Assembly: GCA_027574665.1 (NCBI GenBank)
Contig: CM050690.1
Coordinates: forward strand, 37,043,165 to 37,107,164
Direction of reading: 5' to 3'
From: Rhynochetos jubatus
Lineage: Eukaryota > Chordata > Aves > Eurypygiformes > Rhynochetidae
DNA length: 64,000 nt
Shown here piece by piece: positions 46,945 through 59,871 of the stretch; the first letter of the stretch is position 1; each line of letters opens with the position of its first letter. The notes beneath the pieces are model-generated. The model was not told where the DNA came from and searched no databases. It was given only the letters and a program-made list of their open reading frames with translations. A program made the translations under genes and the position numbers.

Positions 46945-49139
46945 GTAAATTTGGATACTTTTAAATAGGTATTTCTATATAAATTCTATTATTTCTTGGT
47001 TTTTTCCTCAGTAGCTGCCTCTTGTCTTTTTAAGACATGCATTATGACTTCATTTGAAAAATAGGCATGCAAAAAATTGATCATCTGAATTAAATGTCAC
47101 TTGAAAAAGTAGTATTTACAAAAGTGAAGATGAAAAAGGAATAGATGATTCCACCAATAATATTAAAGAAAAATCCATGAAAAAATCTGAATATTAACAA
47201 AAAAAATTATTCCAAATCATATACAAACTTGAATGTCTATAAATAATAGACTGGATTTTGTTTCAAGATTTACTGAATGAATATTCTTTTCAAAGTTAGT
47301 AATCTTCCTCTCTCCAAAGTTGTCATGCTTGTTACAAATTCGACTACTATTATCCTAAATAACATACCCTATTTCTCACGTTATTATTTCAGACACAATA
47401 ACCTCCACACACAAAAGAAGTATTAATGTCATTAATAAAAACATTTCTCTGTCTTTTAGACTTGCTTCCTTCTCTATTTGAGGTTGTCAGGAGACCCAGC
47501 TAGAATCTGACAATGTGAAAGCCTGTAATATGCTGACAATGTAATATGTGAAAGTGACGTTTAGGAAATTATAAGATGTAAAGATTTAGGGCTTCATACT
47601 TAAAGAGTTCACTTACATGAGACTTGCCCGTGTCGTGAGAAGAATCTGGCTGTGGGAAACAAGTTAAGAGCACACAGTATTCCAATGAGGTTTAGTTGCA
47701 TGCAAAGTCTTCATTCTCCCTCCAATGACTGTCTAAAGGACAGGATCTGTGTTTGAATCTTTTAACAAACTGGTGTGTATGGAAAGAATAATATTTTTTT
47801 CGTGTAATTCTGTAAGAATTACCTTGTTTATGCCTGTATTTCCCCTCACTCTTCTCATACCTTATTATTCAAGTTTGCAGTTTTCATGGAACAACCATGG
47901 CAACTCTTCCTATTTGTTCATATTGCATTTCCTGATAGCCTTATTTACTGTCACATGGCTTTTGGTCTCTTCTTTCCCATGTCCACATAGCTGGATTTTT
48001 ATCATGAGTGAAAGGCATTTGAGTATAAATAACAATGTCTACCAGGTTTTTAAAATATTGTTTTCTATACTGAAATATTGTTACTAGTGAACTGAGGTGA
48101 AGCATATTCTTCTTAAGTCTACATAAAGAACAGAAAATGAAGATGACATATTTGGTCAGAATATGGCTAAGTACATATTACTAATGACACAAGAAAGGAT
48201 ATCAGGGGTAATTTGTATTTTAAAGCACAGTCAGACACTCACTTATGTCCTCAGTGATTTTTTCTGAGTTGCAGCTCCGTTATCCATTGCCCCTCTCTCT
48301 CAATAGATGGAATATACAGTACAGCTTTCCTGGATCTGTTCCACAGTTTTCTTACAGAGCTTAAATTCACAGTTACCCAGAACCGCATGAAGTGGGTGAA
48401 GCTCCTTTTCTGTAATTCAGCTTTTTAAAAGACTTATGACTGACATGAGCAAACTGTCTTCACAAAACATCTCTAAGTATAACTATACATTACTTGACAA
48501 CTAAAGCACAACGTCAGCACTACTAAATGCAATGACCATTGCTGTCAATTAATTTTTCTTTAGGAGTCCCTGGAGATCCCACACACGTTCAGCCATGAGT
48601 TTTCCTTATTCTGTATGGCTCTGCATGCAGATAGCCCTCCCACGTTTAAGCTGTTGTGCCTCAGTCCCTATTCTTTTACAACCTTTCCTTTTCCTGTCAA
48701 TCTCAGGAGGTGGCAGCCAGACGACAATACCAAGTCAGTACCCATTCAACTATCTAATACTCCCTGTGGGTCAGGTTTTCTCACAAATGAGTTTGGTTAA
48801 TTAAGCTGTCATATGCAGAATTTTCCCCCACAGCTTTTATAAACACAGTCTTTTTAGTACACTTCTGCAGTTCATTGCCCAGGTTCTGCTAATATTTCCC
48901 CTTTATTTTCCTGTGTCTTCTTCAGTACTATTGGCAAATTTTACCCATTCAGACCTATCCAAAGCTTTTCTGCAGAGATCATTCTCTAAAACCACCTCTG
49001 TGACCATATTCCTCTCACTGCATCCCGTTCTATTGCCTGTATGTCAGTCATAAACTGCTTATCTTTACTTTTAAGATATGTCCATTACTCTAAACCTATT
49101 CCCCTTCTATCATCTTCACTATTGAGATGTTCAGTCCAA
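46945..49139. other. 2.2 kb AT-rich DNA, nothing recognised
   Basis: Short open frames only. No repeat family recognised. Confidence 0.4.
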
Positions 49140-50020
49140 CCTGCACTTTCCACTTGCTTGTAATGAACAATAACAAATCACCAGGACCAGATGGTATTCA
49201 CGCAAAAGCTTTAAAGGAACTCAGGGATGAAATAGCCAAGCTACTAACTGCAACATGTAATCTCTCCTTTAAAACTCTTTTTCAGTGTCATAGGAATAGA
49301 AGGTGGCAAGCATGATAAAACATTTTTAGACAAGTTGTAGGGAAGATTTTGGGAATTATATAACAGGAATCTTAATGTGCGTATCAGACAGAGGAGCAAC
49401 AATTATTCTAAAGAATAACTGTAAGATACATGACTAAATATGATGTATAGAAGAAGCCTCAATGTGGCTTCATCACAGGGAAATAATATCTCATGGATCT
49501 ATTGCAATGTCTTAAAAAAGGCACTGAACAAAGGGACAAGGTGGGTGAGTCAGTATTCAAAAGACATTTCATAAAATCATAGAATCACGGAATCATAGAA
49601 TGTTTTGGATTGGAAAGGACCTTAAAGATCATCTAGTTCCAACCCCCCTTCCATGGACAGAGACACAATCTCTCACCAATATCTGAAAAAGAAACTAAGA
49701 TACTCTTGGAATAAAAGTAAATATTCTCCTATATATATGTAGCAAAATAAAAGATAGAAAATAAAAAGTAGGAAGTAGATCACTAATGGAGTCCCACAGC
49801 ACCTTCTGTTGCTCAGCATATTTGCAAGTGATCTGGAAAAGTCAACAATGATACTACGCTTTCCATAGGTAAGGTCTGGTAAGGACCAGGCCCACTTACT
49901 AACAGCTGGATGAAAGCCTGAGCAATGGGATAAAATGGCAAATAAAATTCAGTGAAGATAAATGTAAAGTAATGTGTATGGGAGAAAAAAGGCAACTAGA
50001 ATGTTAGGAGTCAGACATTA
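49140..50020 (+). pseudogene. ancient LINE (CR1/L2-like) reverse transcriptase remnant
   Basis: An open piece (49160-49310) reads NNNKSPGPDGIHAKALKEL and then a decayed AKLLTATCNLSFKT, which is the first conserved RT block of CR1/L2-clade LINEs. Further on, about 49788-49850 gives GVPQ followed by LLLLSIFASDLEK, matching the VPQG...LF.I....L block, and about 49940-49995 gives NKIQFSEDKCKVMCMG, matching the KF..DKCKV.H.G block. The blocks are in order and correctly spaced for an RT, with a younger CR1 tail inserted between them. Divergence is far greater than in the other CR1 copies here. Confidence 0.7.
49568..49672 (-). mobile_element. CR1 LINE 3' tail, minus strand, nested in older LINE
   Basis: About 105 bp: the octamer-like series AATCATAGAATCACGGAATC followed by TTGGAAAGGACCTTAAAGATC and TTCCAACCCCCCTTCCATGG. 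It sits between two blocks of the older plus-strand LINE RT remnant, so it inserted into that element. Confidence 0.9.
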
Positions 50021-53000
50021 AGAAAATACACAGATAAAAAATGAAAAATGTCTATATGCATTTCCATAAATCTCTGTTGTGCTAATAAGTCTGAGTGTTG
50101 TCCATACTTCTAGCTTTCTCATATTGAAAGAGATATGGTAGAGTTGGAAAACAGTACTGAAAAGTAACAGACAAAGTTCCACACAATTTTTTTTATATAT
50201 AAAGACCCTTCAGCTATGGAAGACTACTACAAAATCTGGAAAGGCCTGCCTGATAGGGATTGTCTCTTCCAGTAAACGAATGAATTACAGTAAATGATAC
50301 TGGTATATTTAAAAGACAACTCAAGGAGCTAATTCTTCCAGTAGCTAAATTCTGGCAACATTGTGAAGGTTCAAAATATGCAGGTATTCAGATAGTCATT
50401 AATCAAATTCAAGAAAGAAGAATCATTCAAGGCATACCTAGAGAAGGTCTGTCTTGGAAAATTCCTTCCCAGAATCTGGGAGACTACTTGTGGGAAGTTA
50501 ATAGTGTGCATTTTCTCCATTCTTATAGGCACCCTTATTAACAACAAAGACAGTATATTGGGCTCAGTATAGCTATTCCTGCATTATTAAGTGCTTGGGA
50601 AAGGCATTTTTCCATCATCCTAATCCTTGTCCCTGGGAGAACTTGCCCATGATCACTGAAGGGCACCTCATGATCTTTCCCTAAATCTGTACTTTTGCAC
50701 AAGTACTATAAAGGAACTTGACAGACAAGAAGACAGTTTATGTGTTGACCTTTTCCAATTACGATGACTTGTTTCATCTTCTACTGACTTGACTGTCTTG
50801 TCTTATGCTTAGAATGTGAGCCCTTTTCAGTAGCAGAATTCTCTGATTTGTGCTTGTGCATCACCAAGCAAGAAGGGACACCAATTTCTGACTAGGGATT
50901 CAAAAGGTATGAAAATTATGGTAATTAATGTGATGAAGAGTATCAGAAATGAATTTTTCGATGTGTAAGATACTTTAGTTTGGGATTTGTAGCTGTGTGG
51001 GATTTGTGGTTTCAAAACATGTAAGATGTATCGAATTGGGGGTGAGAGGAAGCTAAGTAGCTTCCTTCATGATAAACATGCATTAACATAATAAAAATTC
51101 TGGAAAAGACACACAATCTTTCTTAAATCAATTGGGTTTATGTATCTTAACTCTTTACCAGCTTTAGATAAACTAAGTATAACCAGGAAAAAAATTGAAT
51201 ACAAAAAACTAAAAATGCAGTTTTCATTGGGTGTTATTCCTGAAGCAAAGCTGAGCTGGTGCTTTTACATTGCTTTCTCACTTAAGTCCAAAGTCCTCTA
51301 AAAATAAGAATAGGGAATGTAGCTTCAGTCAAACTCCAAGCTATTCACACAGACTTTAGTGAAGCAGAGAGGCTGCTGCTGCTGTCTTCACTACAAAGCT
51401 GTGTTGTTTACAGTGCTGAACTATCATGACTGGATAGTGTTCATACACACATTTTGTTGTGTTTGTGTGGCACCCTGAAGGGTATCTAATGGAATAAAAT
51501 ATGCCAAAAAGCCTGGGTCACTTTATTCAATAAAATTTAGGTTATTAAGGTGAAAGGCTTCCTTAACTACAACGAAACATTTATTCAGCTTCCAATTACT
51601 CATCTCAGAACTCGCTATATGCATATGAATAGCAACAGCAAATGCTGTTCTAGATGTTACTTCTTTCAGATTCTATTAAAACTGTAATAGCCTGCTTCCA
51701 TTATACATTTTCCTGTATATTTCAATCAACATGTCACTTAGCTGCTGCTCCTGAAGTGCACTTAATATTTTCATTAAAATCAATAAAGCCAAGAAATGAC
51801 AAGGGTGCAGGTGGATGCAAGCAATTAAACTTCTCCTATATGTATTGTTAACTAGCAGTTGGAAAAAGAAGCTTCATTCAACACCTGTCCCTTTCCTTTT
51901 GAATGGCAGCTAACAGAAATCCACTTAGCCAGCTTTTGTCTGCTTATTTTGCTGACAGATGATGTGAAGAAGTAGGCAGTTATAGGGCCAGTAATTCAGA
52001 ATTAATTTTCCCTTCAAAAGAGTGATGTGGACAACTGAGTGCAGTAATGGTACCTGCTCAGAATTCAGGGGGGTAAACAAGATAATTTGAGATGATGGGA
52101 CAGAAATAAAAGCTCTTTAAAGGTTTGCTCCTCACATGGCTCTCAAAGGCACACTCACTAGCACTTTTTATCTGCCTCAAATGAAAGTCAGAAGAGTTAA
52201 TCATTGAAGTATTAGCCTGATGTACTTTTGTGTGTGGTCGGCTTGAAAAGGAAGCAAATATAGGAAGAGACTGAGGATTGTGCCCCACCCCAATATTAAA
52301 AATATGTGATATTGAAAGACATCATGTAAGCCACACAATGATTGTTTATCACTCTTCTTTTCAGAACATGCTGCAATTAAAGGAAGCTGCTGCTTTTATA
52401 TGGGCTTCATATTTGCAGTAAAAGGAAGTCATCATATCTTCAATCACACAGCAACATTTTTTGTCCTGTTGCCTGCACAGCCCTAACCAGATCAGACCTC
52501 ATTACCAGGAGAGAATCGCGGTATGGAAAGCACCGGGGCCTATAGAGGGGCCAAATGCAGTGATTCATTCTCTTAAGTGTGCACAGATTTATGAGGAAAC
52601 TGGAAGCTATGAGTCTGCACCCACTGCTCCAGATGTGCTATTAAAGTTGCCTACACACACACACACACGAAGAACCAAGGCAGGATCTAAAAACCTTGGA
52701 GCAAATTGAACATAAAGATAGATTTGACTGGGTATTTCCTCTCTCTGTATTATAAGTACATATACAGGCATGAGCATTTCCAAAGGACTGTCAAAAAGAA
52801 AGGGAAAGTTCTCAGCAACTTCTGTTACCACAAAGGGAGACAAACTGGAGGACTTTGCTTTTAGAGACCTTCAGAGCAGTGTAGACAGCTCTATTAGTAC
52901 AGACACATGAGCTTGGAATTGGCCATCCCTATTGATCTCTGGCTCTCTAACTCCTGGATGTGGTTCTAAAGGGAATTAATGAGACTATTCATGGGACAGC

Positions 53001-55708
53001 TGCCAGACCTGGCTGTATTAGGAGTCTGATGCCTCATAAGCATTCTTTTATCCCTCTCTGGCATTCAGTTGTACCCTGTTACCCAGGATCATTATTACTA
53101 GCTGGCTGTTAGCTCTCTAAAAGCTACAGCCTACAAAATACATGGGGGTATTCAGTACCTAAATAATATTTGCTGTGACTGCACTAAGATCCCAAGAAAA
53201 GGAGTAAAGTAATCTTCAGTACACTCCATGATTCACTGTTGTTCATCTTATATATGAGGGATTTCTGGGACTTAGACTCTTATACCAAAATGTCAAAGAA
53301 CAGCTAAGGCTCAGGCTCCTCACAAAACCCAGTTGTTTTTGTGTCTGTCATGCACAGTTAGGCCTTTCTGGGGAAGACTACCTGCTCTTCAGGTTTACAG
53401 CCAAGTATGGTGTTGGCAAGTGGCCAGAGCGAGAATGTTTGCAGATGTGGGGACCAGGCAAAGATTTTCTCTCTCACACCTCTCTTCCTGTACACCCTAC
53501 AGCTCGAGTGTGCCTAGAATGGGCTGCCAGTGGGCACCAACAGTGGCTCTCAGGATGGCAGCAGGGATGTACCTCATCACCAGCTAAGCTGAGCATCCAT
53601 TTACTGAAGCTACAGTGTAAGTCCATACCTACACTCCTCTTATACGTTGGACAGCGTCTTCACGGTCTGTGCTTTATGACAATGCGGCACTCAGTCTTAG
53701 CAGGATCTCCTTCTCCCAACCCCATCCCCACTCTGCTCCACCACAACTTACAGTACAGGCTGTGGAAACCACTGCCCCCTCTTTCTGACAGTCAGATCAC
53801 ATTAAACAAGAAATATGTGCTAAAGTGTTTCTCTGTTCTTTTCTTCTTCTTCCAGCTATGGTACTCTCTGTTGTTATATCAGATCTTAAATTAGGACTCA
53901 GTCCTCCAAAGATTTGTAGATTATTTTCTGTAAAGCTTATGAGAAGGTGTCCAGAGAGGTGTTCAGACACATCATTTTAAACATGTACAAATGTCTGTGT
54001 AGGATCAGAGCCTTCGTTTTCAAATCCCTTGTTGTGCAACGGATGCCTTTTATTTACTTGAGGAGAACTTCGGTACATTCTGAGATCTGTTAAAATAATA
54101 ATGCTTTTATAACCAACTTTAATGGAATAACTACTACCCCTCCTCATGTTTTCCTGGAAAAGAAATGGAATTATACATTGCTTAGTTGAAATATATCATA
54201 TTAATTTGTTATATAGGGCAGCATAGTTATTGTATGTGATAGCCTAGACTGTCTCCAGCTACAAAATTCCGTGTAATACACACTCATTCATCATTCATTT
54301 GGGGTTTATTTCAGATTTACATTGACAAGACTAAGATCAGAATCTGGTCCAGCCTATGTATGATGGTCAGGTGATACAGAGTTGCTATGGTAATGGCTTA
54401 TTCCTTTTGAATAACAGGGTAACTTCTTTAGATAAATCTTGTATCTCCTGACATCAAATTAAATCTGTTCCTGTCACGTTCCTCACTGACTTGTTCAACT
54501 TAAAAGCAGAAATGCTTATTCTTCAAAATAGACCTACTTTATTAAATCTGATCTTACTGTTGAATTTGGTAAAGCTCACCTTGTGGTTATGTACAGTTTT
54601 GCTGTTCTAGGTTTTTGAATACAAATCTATGTGTACAAACCTACTAGCATGACACAAAAGTAACTTTGGATCTTATCAGGATCAGAAGTTTATAAGCATC
54701 AGAAGTTTACCAGCTATTTGTTTTTAAGATACTGATAACAAGTAAGTCCATAAATTGTTTATCATCATAGCCATGAGGCTGTCTTCCTAAAAGTAGTTAA
54801 GTGGGGAGAATTGATGAGCACTGAACTGGAATCTGACATCAAACCTCAATTATGCCTTTAGAGAGAGAAAGAAAAGTGAAATGTAGTTAAATTGAACATC
54901 TGATCCAGCTATAATCAAAACAAAGATGTATTTTTTCACTTGTGTATGGGTATGTAAGAAACTGGTTGTTAAAAAAGAGAAGATAATAAAAAAATTCTAT
55001 GTTTATAAACCCTGGCGGAAGCAAGAATTTGTATTTGGATATGCAGGGTAGTTCTCATACTCCACCTTTTATGACTTCTAGAAAAACCTTAGGTTTCTTA
55101 ACGTGAAAATAAGCTGGTCTACTTCAGGCTTTCAAGCCTGAGCTAAGCAGTGGCTTCTCCACAAAAGTATTCAGACAGCAAAATCTAGTACAGGGTTTAA
55201 AGCAAAACTATAAGCAAAAGTGTATACTGCCTTCATTTGCTTGCTGTGCATGGTGTGTCTTTTATTAGTGTCTGTTTTCCCTAGCTAATTGTTAAGTTCA
55301 TATACAGCACTGAACATTTTTTTAGCAAATTTACCCCAATCCCCATAGTTCTGTAGCAGTGTTCCCGACAGAGATGTCTCTATGTTCTGAACTTCCTCTG
55401 AGAACAGGCATATAATGGTACTTTAAATTTCAGATGAAAAAAACCTGAGCTCTGACATACAACAGACATTTAATTCTTTTCTTCTGAAGCCTGTTATGAC
55501 AAACCATTTTTAGTATATTTTTCTTCTCTTTTGTTATTTTTAATAGTACCTGCACATTACGTGACAAAATTTATTCATTTTTACCTTTAATTCTTCTTGT
55601 TTTCATTATTTTCTGCCAAGATTCAGGAAACACTTACTGTTTGTCCTCATAAAAACAGTTTTCATAAAGGTTTTTGCTAATGAAAGATACTTACATTAAA
55701 AAGTACTT
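50021..55708. other. 5.7 kb mostly AT-rich DNA, nothing firmly recognised
   Basis: 50100-50330 may continue the ancient LINE, but I cannot follow it. An (AC)8 run lies at 52653-52668. A balanced-composition stretch at about 51640-52290 could be conserved noncoding DNA, but only cross-species alignment can show that. Confidence 0.35.
52653..52668. repeat. (AC)8 microsatellite
   Basis: Eight AC units in single-copy sequence. Confidence 0.95.
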
Positions 55709-56284
55709 TGTGTTGGTTTTGGATGGGATAGAGTTAGTTTTATTCACAGTAGCTAGCAGGATGCTACATTTTGGATTTGTACTAGAAACAGTGTTGATAA
55801 TGCAGGGATGTTTTAGTTTCTGCTGCACAGTGCTTACACATAGCCAAGGCCTTTTCTGTTCCTCACACCACCCCACTGGTATGGAGGCTGGGAGTGCACA
55901 AGTTGGGAGGGGACACAGCTGTGACAGCTGACCCCAGAAGGGGTATTCCATACCATGTGATGTCATGGTCAACATATAAAGCTGGGGGAAGAAAAAGGAA
56001 GGGGGGATGTCCAGAGTGATGGTGTTTTCTTCCCAAGTAACGATTATGCGCGATGGAACCTTGCTTTCCTGGAGATGGCTGAACACCTGCTTGTCAATGA
56101 GATGTGGTGAATGAACTCCTTCTCTTGCTTTGCCTGTGTGAGGAGTTTTTGCTTTACTTATTAAAATGTTTCTGTCTCAACCCATGAGTTCTCTCACTTT
56201 TATCCTTCTGATTCTCTCCCCTATGCCCACCAGGAGTGAGCAGCTGTGTGGTATTTAGATGCAGGCTGTGGTTAAACCACAACA
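55709..56284 (+). mobile_element. ERVL-type solo LTR, plus strand
   Basis: A complete 576-bp LTR from TGTGTTGGTTTTGGATGGG to GTTAAACCACAACA, with the CCATACCATGTGATGTCATG block shared with the copies at 1-506 and 34683-35256. Flanks TACTT and CAATT do not match, so the target duplication has decayed. No internal sequence adjoins it. Confidence 0.88.
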
Positions 56285-57439
56285 CAATTTTTCTTTTTCT
56301 ATTTTTTAATTCAACTATTTGTTCTGTATTTCACTTCCTCCTCAAAAGCATTACCTTTTTATTTTAAGGGTAAAAAAATATTGTCCACATGAAGAATTTT
56401 CTTTGGTGCTGATCAGCACAGGGAAGCAGCTTTCTCCCAGTATGAATGATGGAATGTTCTATTCTGAATAAGACACCATCCAATGTGGGTAATGAACATA
56501 ATTAGAGATAATTCTCATCAGTATGACAAATCATATTAAGCAAAATTAACTTTAAGTCTTGCTACTGATACTGGTTGCTAAATATAGCAATTATGGAAGT
56601 CTGATAACTATCTTACTTCAGAGAGACATTATACATATATATGCCAAAATAGATCAGAACATGCCAGGAAGTGATATACAGTCTAAACATATTCATCACA
56701 ATCACATATTTCATTATAAGGAAATGCAACTCCAAGATTCTCATGTGAAAGTTCATTCCATATATGGCCCCAGCCTTGTGATCAAAAATATGTTCACCTT
56801 TCCTAAAGGCTAGTCCTATTATTTATATCCATAAAGGTTTGTTTAATCACCACTATTATTTCAAATACCCAGGAAATGCCTACCAAATAAACCACTAATT
56901 TTCTTCCTACTGGTAATACTAAGGACTTCTCCTACTGCAGTTTAACCTGCATTCAAGTGGTAGAAGATAATATTCACATTTTCCAGTTTGTCAGCGATTC
57001 ATGATAATGGAGTGGTAGGATCATTGTAATTGCTAGCAACATTATTTTTGAACATACACCCAATACCTGAGTAATAAGAAACATCATGTCTGTACAAAAC
57101 AATGTCATGTAAATAACAAATTCAAAGAGTCTATGATTTTATAAACACTACAGCATTGTCAGGTCTCTGCTTCTACCATTTTCAGTAACCTACAATGTTG
57201 AAGTGCTGCTTGTGAGTCTCTGATTTACTCATACATATTTATTTATTTATTTGTGCAGGAAATGGTAGTGTCAGACAACATGACAACGGGAAATGACAAC
57301 AGATAGTTACTTGGAAAGTTCGGCTTGAACATCAGGAAAAAAAAAAACAAACATTTCACTTGGGTAGCAGAGCACAGGAAGAATCCACCTGCAGAGGCTA
57401 GGGAATCTGAGAGATTTTCCACATTAAGCTTGTCAACAC
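56285..57439. other. 1.2 kb AT-rich DNA, nothing recognised
   Basis: No supported gene or repeat. An ORF at 56559-56813 is AT-driven and unremarkable. Confidence 0.4.
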
Positions 57440-57537
57440 CATGGCTGTCCTGGTCTAGTGCTGGTGACAAACCTGCAGGAGTTTGGGCTGAAAACACTGT
57501 AAGTCTTTTCCAACCAGCATTTCTGTGATTCTGGGAA
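57440..57537 (+). mobile_element. old CR1-like 3' tail remnant
   Basis: TAAGTCTTTTCCAACCAGCA followed by TTTCTGTGATTCTG matches the end of CR1-type LINEs (YCTTYCCAACC...TTCTGTGATTCTG) in forward orientation. The left limit is approximate. Confidence 0.65.
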
Positions 57538-59054
57538 AATGATGTCATGAAGAGAAGTACACAATGATTTTAACATTACACTTTATCACTATTTTCCTTT
57601 TCATCTTTACAATACCTAATCTGAAGGAACAGCTAAAAGAAATACTAAAAAAAAAAAAAAAAATAATAAGAGAAATGGCTACTATTACCTATAATCTCCA
57701 TTAATGTGTAAGGGGTGAAAAACATTTGCCAGCATATAGGACTGAGGACTGTGAGCAAGCTGAAAGTAAGAAGCCTAAGTAGAAAGTAGCTGAAGCTAAA
57801 GGAAAACACATTTTTAAAAGGTATAATAAAACATATATGGACTAGAGTTTCTGGTTTATAGGTAAAACCATTGCCCTGTTTGGTTAAAATACTGATCTCC
57901 AGTGGGCAATAATACTACTTAATGGTCCCTTTTTCAACCCAGAAGGCAATTACTTCTTTCCTACTGTAAACCTCAACAAGAGTAATATGAGCATGTATAT
58001 TCCTATTTATAGATCAGAATTAATTTGCAATAGTACAACAGGTCATACAGCTGTCTAAAATATATATATAAACAAATGAATGGATATAAATAACACAAGT
58101 ATGCAATATTGTCATTGATCTTTCCTGAAAGAATGAAATCACATTATAATGTATTCTTTTCTTCATGCCCAAAACACAAAGAAAATGCAAAACCCTGTTT
58201 AGTTGTCTGTCCAGACACCTTTTTGTTTCCCCAGGAAAAAAAAATGCAGTATACTATCAATATTACAAAATTATTTTTTCATCCAAAAGCATTTGGAAAA
58301 GTTGACAGGAGATCTTTCTGAAAGTCTTCTTTAATATTTTAAAGTGCTTTAGTAACTGTCTTCTTCATCTTTATTTTGCAGCACTCACATTCCCTTTCAT
58401 CAGTCTGTTTTCTCATTTACTGAACAAAGCAGGACTGATCATATGGGTACCATTTCAGACATGTCTGGGGCTTCTGCCTATAAAATCCCTGTCCATTGTT
58501 CTGTTTTTCTAACCAGAATCAAAGCCTCTTTTTGCTTTAAGTTCTGGGGAGTTTTAACATGTTGCATATACAGGATCAAGAAACTCCTTTCTTTTTCTTT
58601 TCCTGGAAATCTCCCAGAAGGATAAATAACACATCCATGTTTGTGGTTGAAATAGATGCTCAAGAGAAAGTGAGATCCATGTCAGTTTGTGCACAAAATT
58701 TCAACACAATCAAGGAGATATCAAAAGAAAACCCAACAGACTTCATCTAGGTGAGAAAATGATATGTTCATAACCGAAAAGCAAGGTAGTGCTGAACATT
58801 TATTAGAACACTTTATGAATTATGAGCCTGCGCAAGCGGGTGTGGAATAAGCTAGGCCTCCACAACAACCCACCCATGCTCTAAGAGGTATAGTAAATTA
58901 GCACACAGAATAGCTCTTCTATCCAAATACTACTTGCAATTTAGTCACAACACAAGTATATTTACTGGAAATGGTATTTCTTCTTTACAATCTCTCACAC
59001 TTTACACTCCTCGTACATTCATACCTTCAATATTTCCCAATAACAACCAACCTA
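57538..59054. other. 1.5 kb AT-rich DNA with A17 run
   Basis: It contains A17 at 57647-57663. No supported gene. Confidence 0.4.
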
Positions 59055-59270
59055 TCAAGAGTTACTGTGACACTTCTTTTTAAAATCATAACATCTGTTG
59101 CATAGGTGACTCCAAATGTGATCTTCCAGTGATTTGAGAGGTTCCCCTCTCCCATAGAGGAGCTCACACTCCCCATGGAATTTCTCAAATGTCCCAGGAC
59201 AATTTTCCCTACCCCATAGGAATTTAACTTGACAGGTAGGGCACCTATCCAGCATATTCCTCTGTGTAGA
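59055..59270 (-). other. Cys/His-rich ORF fragment, unidentified
   Basis: 72 codons are open after an upstream in-frame stop; the first Met (59255) starts MLDRCPTCQVKFLWG and the frame ends at TGA. From that Met there are CxxC pairs at residues 5/8 and 52/55, single Cys at 19, 30 and 62, and His at 27, 46 and 50, a spacing typical of zinc-binding folds. There is no hydrophobic segment. No clear donor follows the last Cys. It ends 8-12 bp from the LTR target duplication at 59278-59282. I do not recognise it. It could be a host exon, a remnant of an unidentified mobile element, or chance. Confidence 0.3.
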
Positions 59271-59282
59271 GTCATATCACAC

Positions 59283-59871
59283 CATGTTGGTTTCAGGCCA
59301 GAAAGGATTAATTTATTCCTCGGAGGGCTGGCCCATACTGGCCAAAGGAGTATTTCATTCCATGGTAGTCATGTTTAGTGCACATGTGCACTTCTGAGGT
59401 GGGGAAGTGGCTTAGAGGGGTGGTTAAGACTGCCTACCTGACAGCTGGGTTGTTAGCTCCTTTGTTAGCTCTTGGTGCGGTTGTTAGCAGTGTGGCAGGT
59501 TCTTTACTAAGTGAATTGGGGGGTTGGCTGGCTTTTGTTCTGGTCAGGTTGTCGTCCTGGGATTCTGACTACTGGCTCTCGTGGTGGAACTCTTGCTTCT
59601 GTGGGACCTGGCTGTGTGTCGATCAGTGAGTGGTGAGCAGTTGTATCCTATGTTCTATTTTCTATTATTTTAATTACTTAGTAGTAGTAGTATTGTTAGT
59701 ATTAGTGGTATCACTAAATTTTCATTGATATTCAATTATTAAATAGTTCTTATCTCAACTTTATCAGCTTCCTTGTCTTTTCCTCTGACTCTCTTCCTCC
59801 ACTGGGGGAAGGAGGAAACATGAGCAAGTGGCTGAAGGCTACTTAATTGTTAGATAAGGCTAAACACGACA
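59283..59871 (+). mobile_element. ERVL-type solo LTR with CACAC target duplication
   Basis: 589 bp from CATGTTGGTTTCAGGCCAG to CTAAACACGACA, flanked by CACAC (59278-59282 and 59872-59876). The 5' TG appears as CA. It shares the AGTATTTCATTCCATGGTAGTC, TATTTTCTATTATTTTAATTA and CAGCTTCCTTGTCTTTTCC-type blocks with the ERVL LTRs at 9.4 and 24 kb, but is shorter, so it is a related subfamily. Confidence 0.85.

Noticed and set aside
53333..53894. Overlapping ORFs of 84 and 151 codons in slightly GC-richer DNA.
   Set aside because: No recognisable domain or splice sites; low complexity near the end.
55704..56289. Target duplication around the 55.7 kb LTR.
   Set aside because: TACTT and CAATT do not match, and shifting the ends by two bases does not help.
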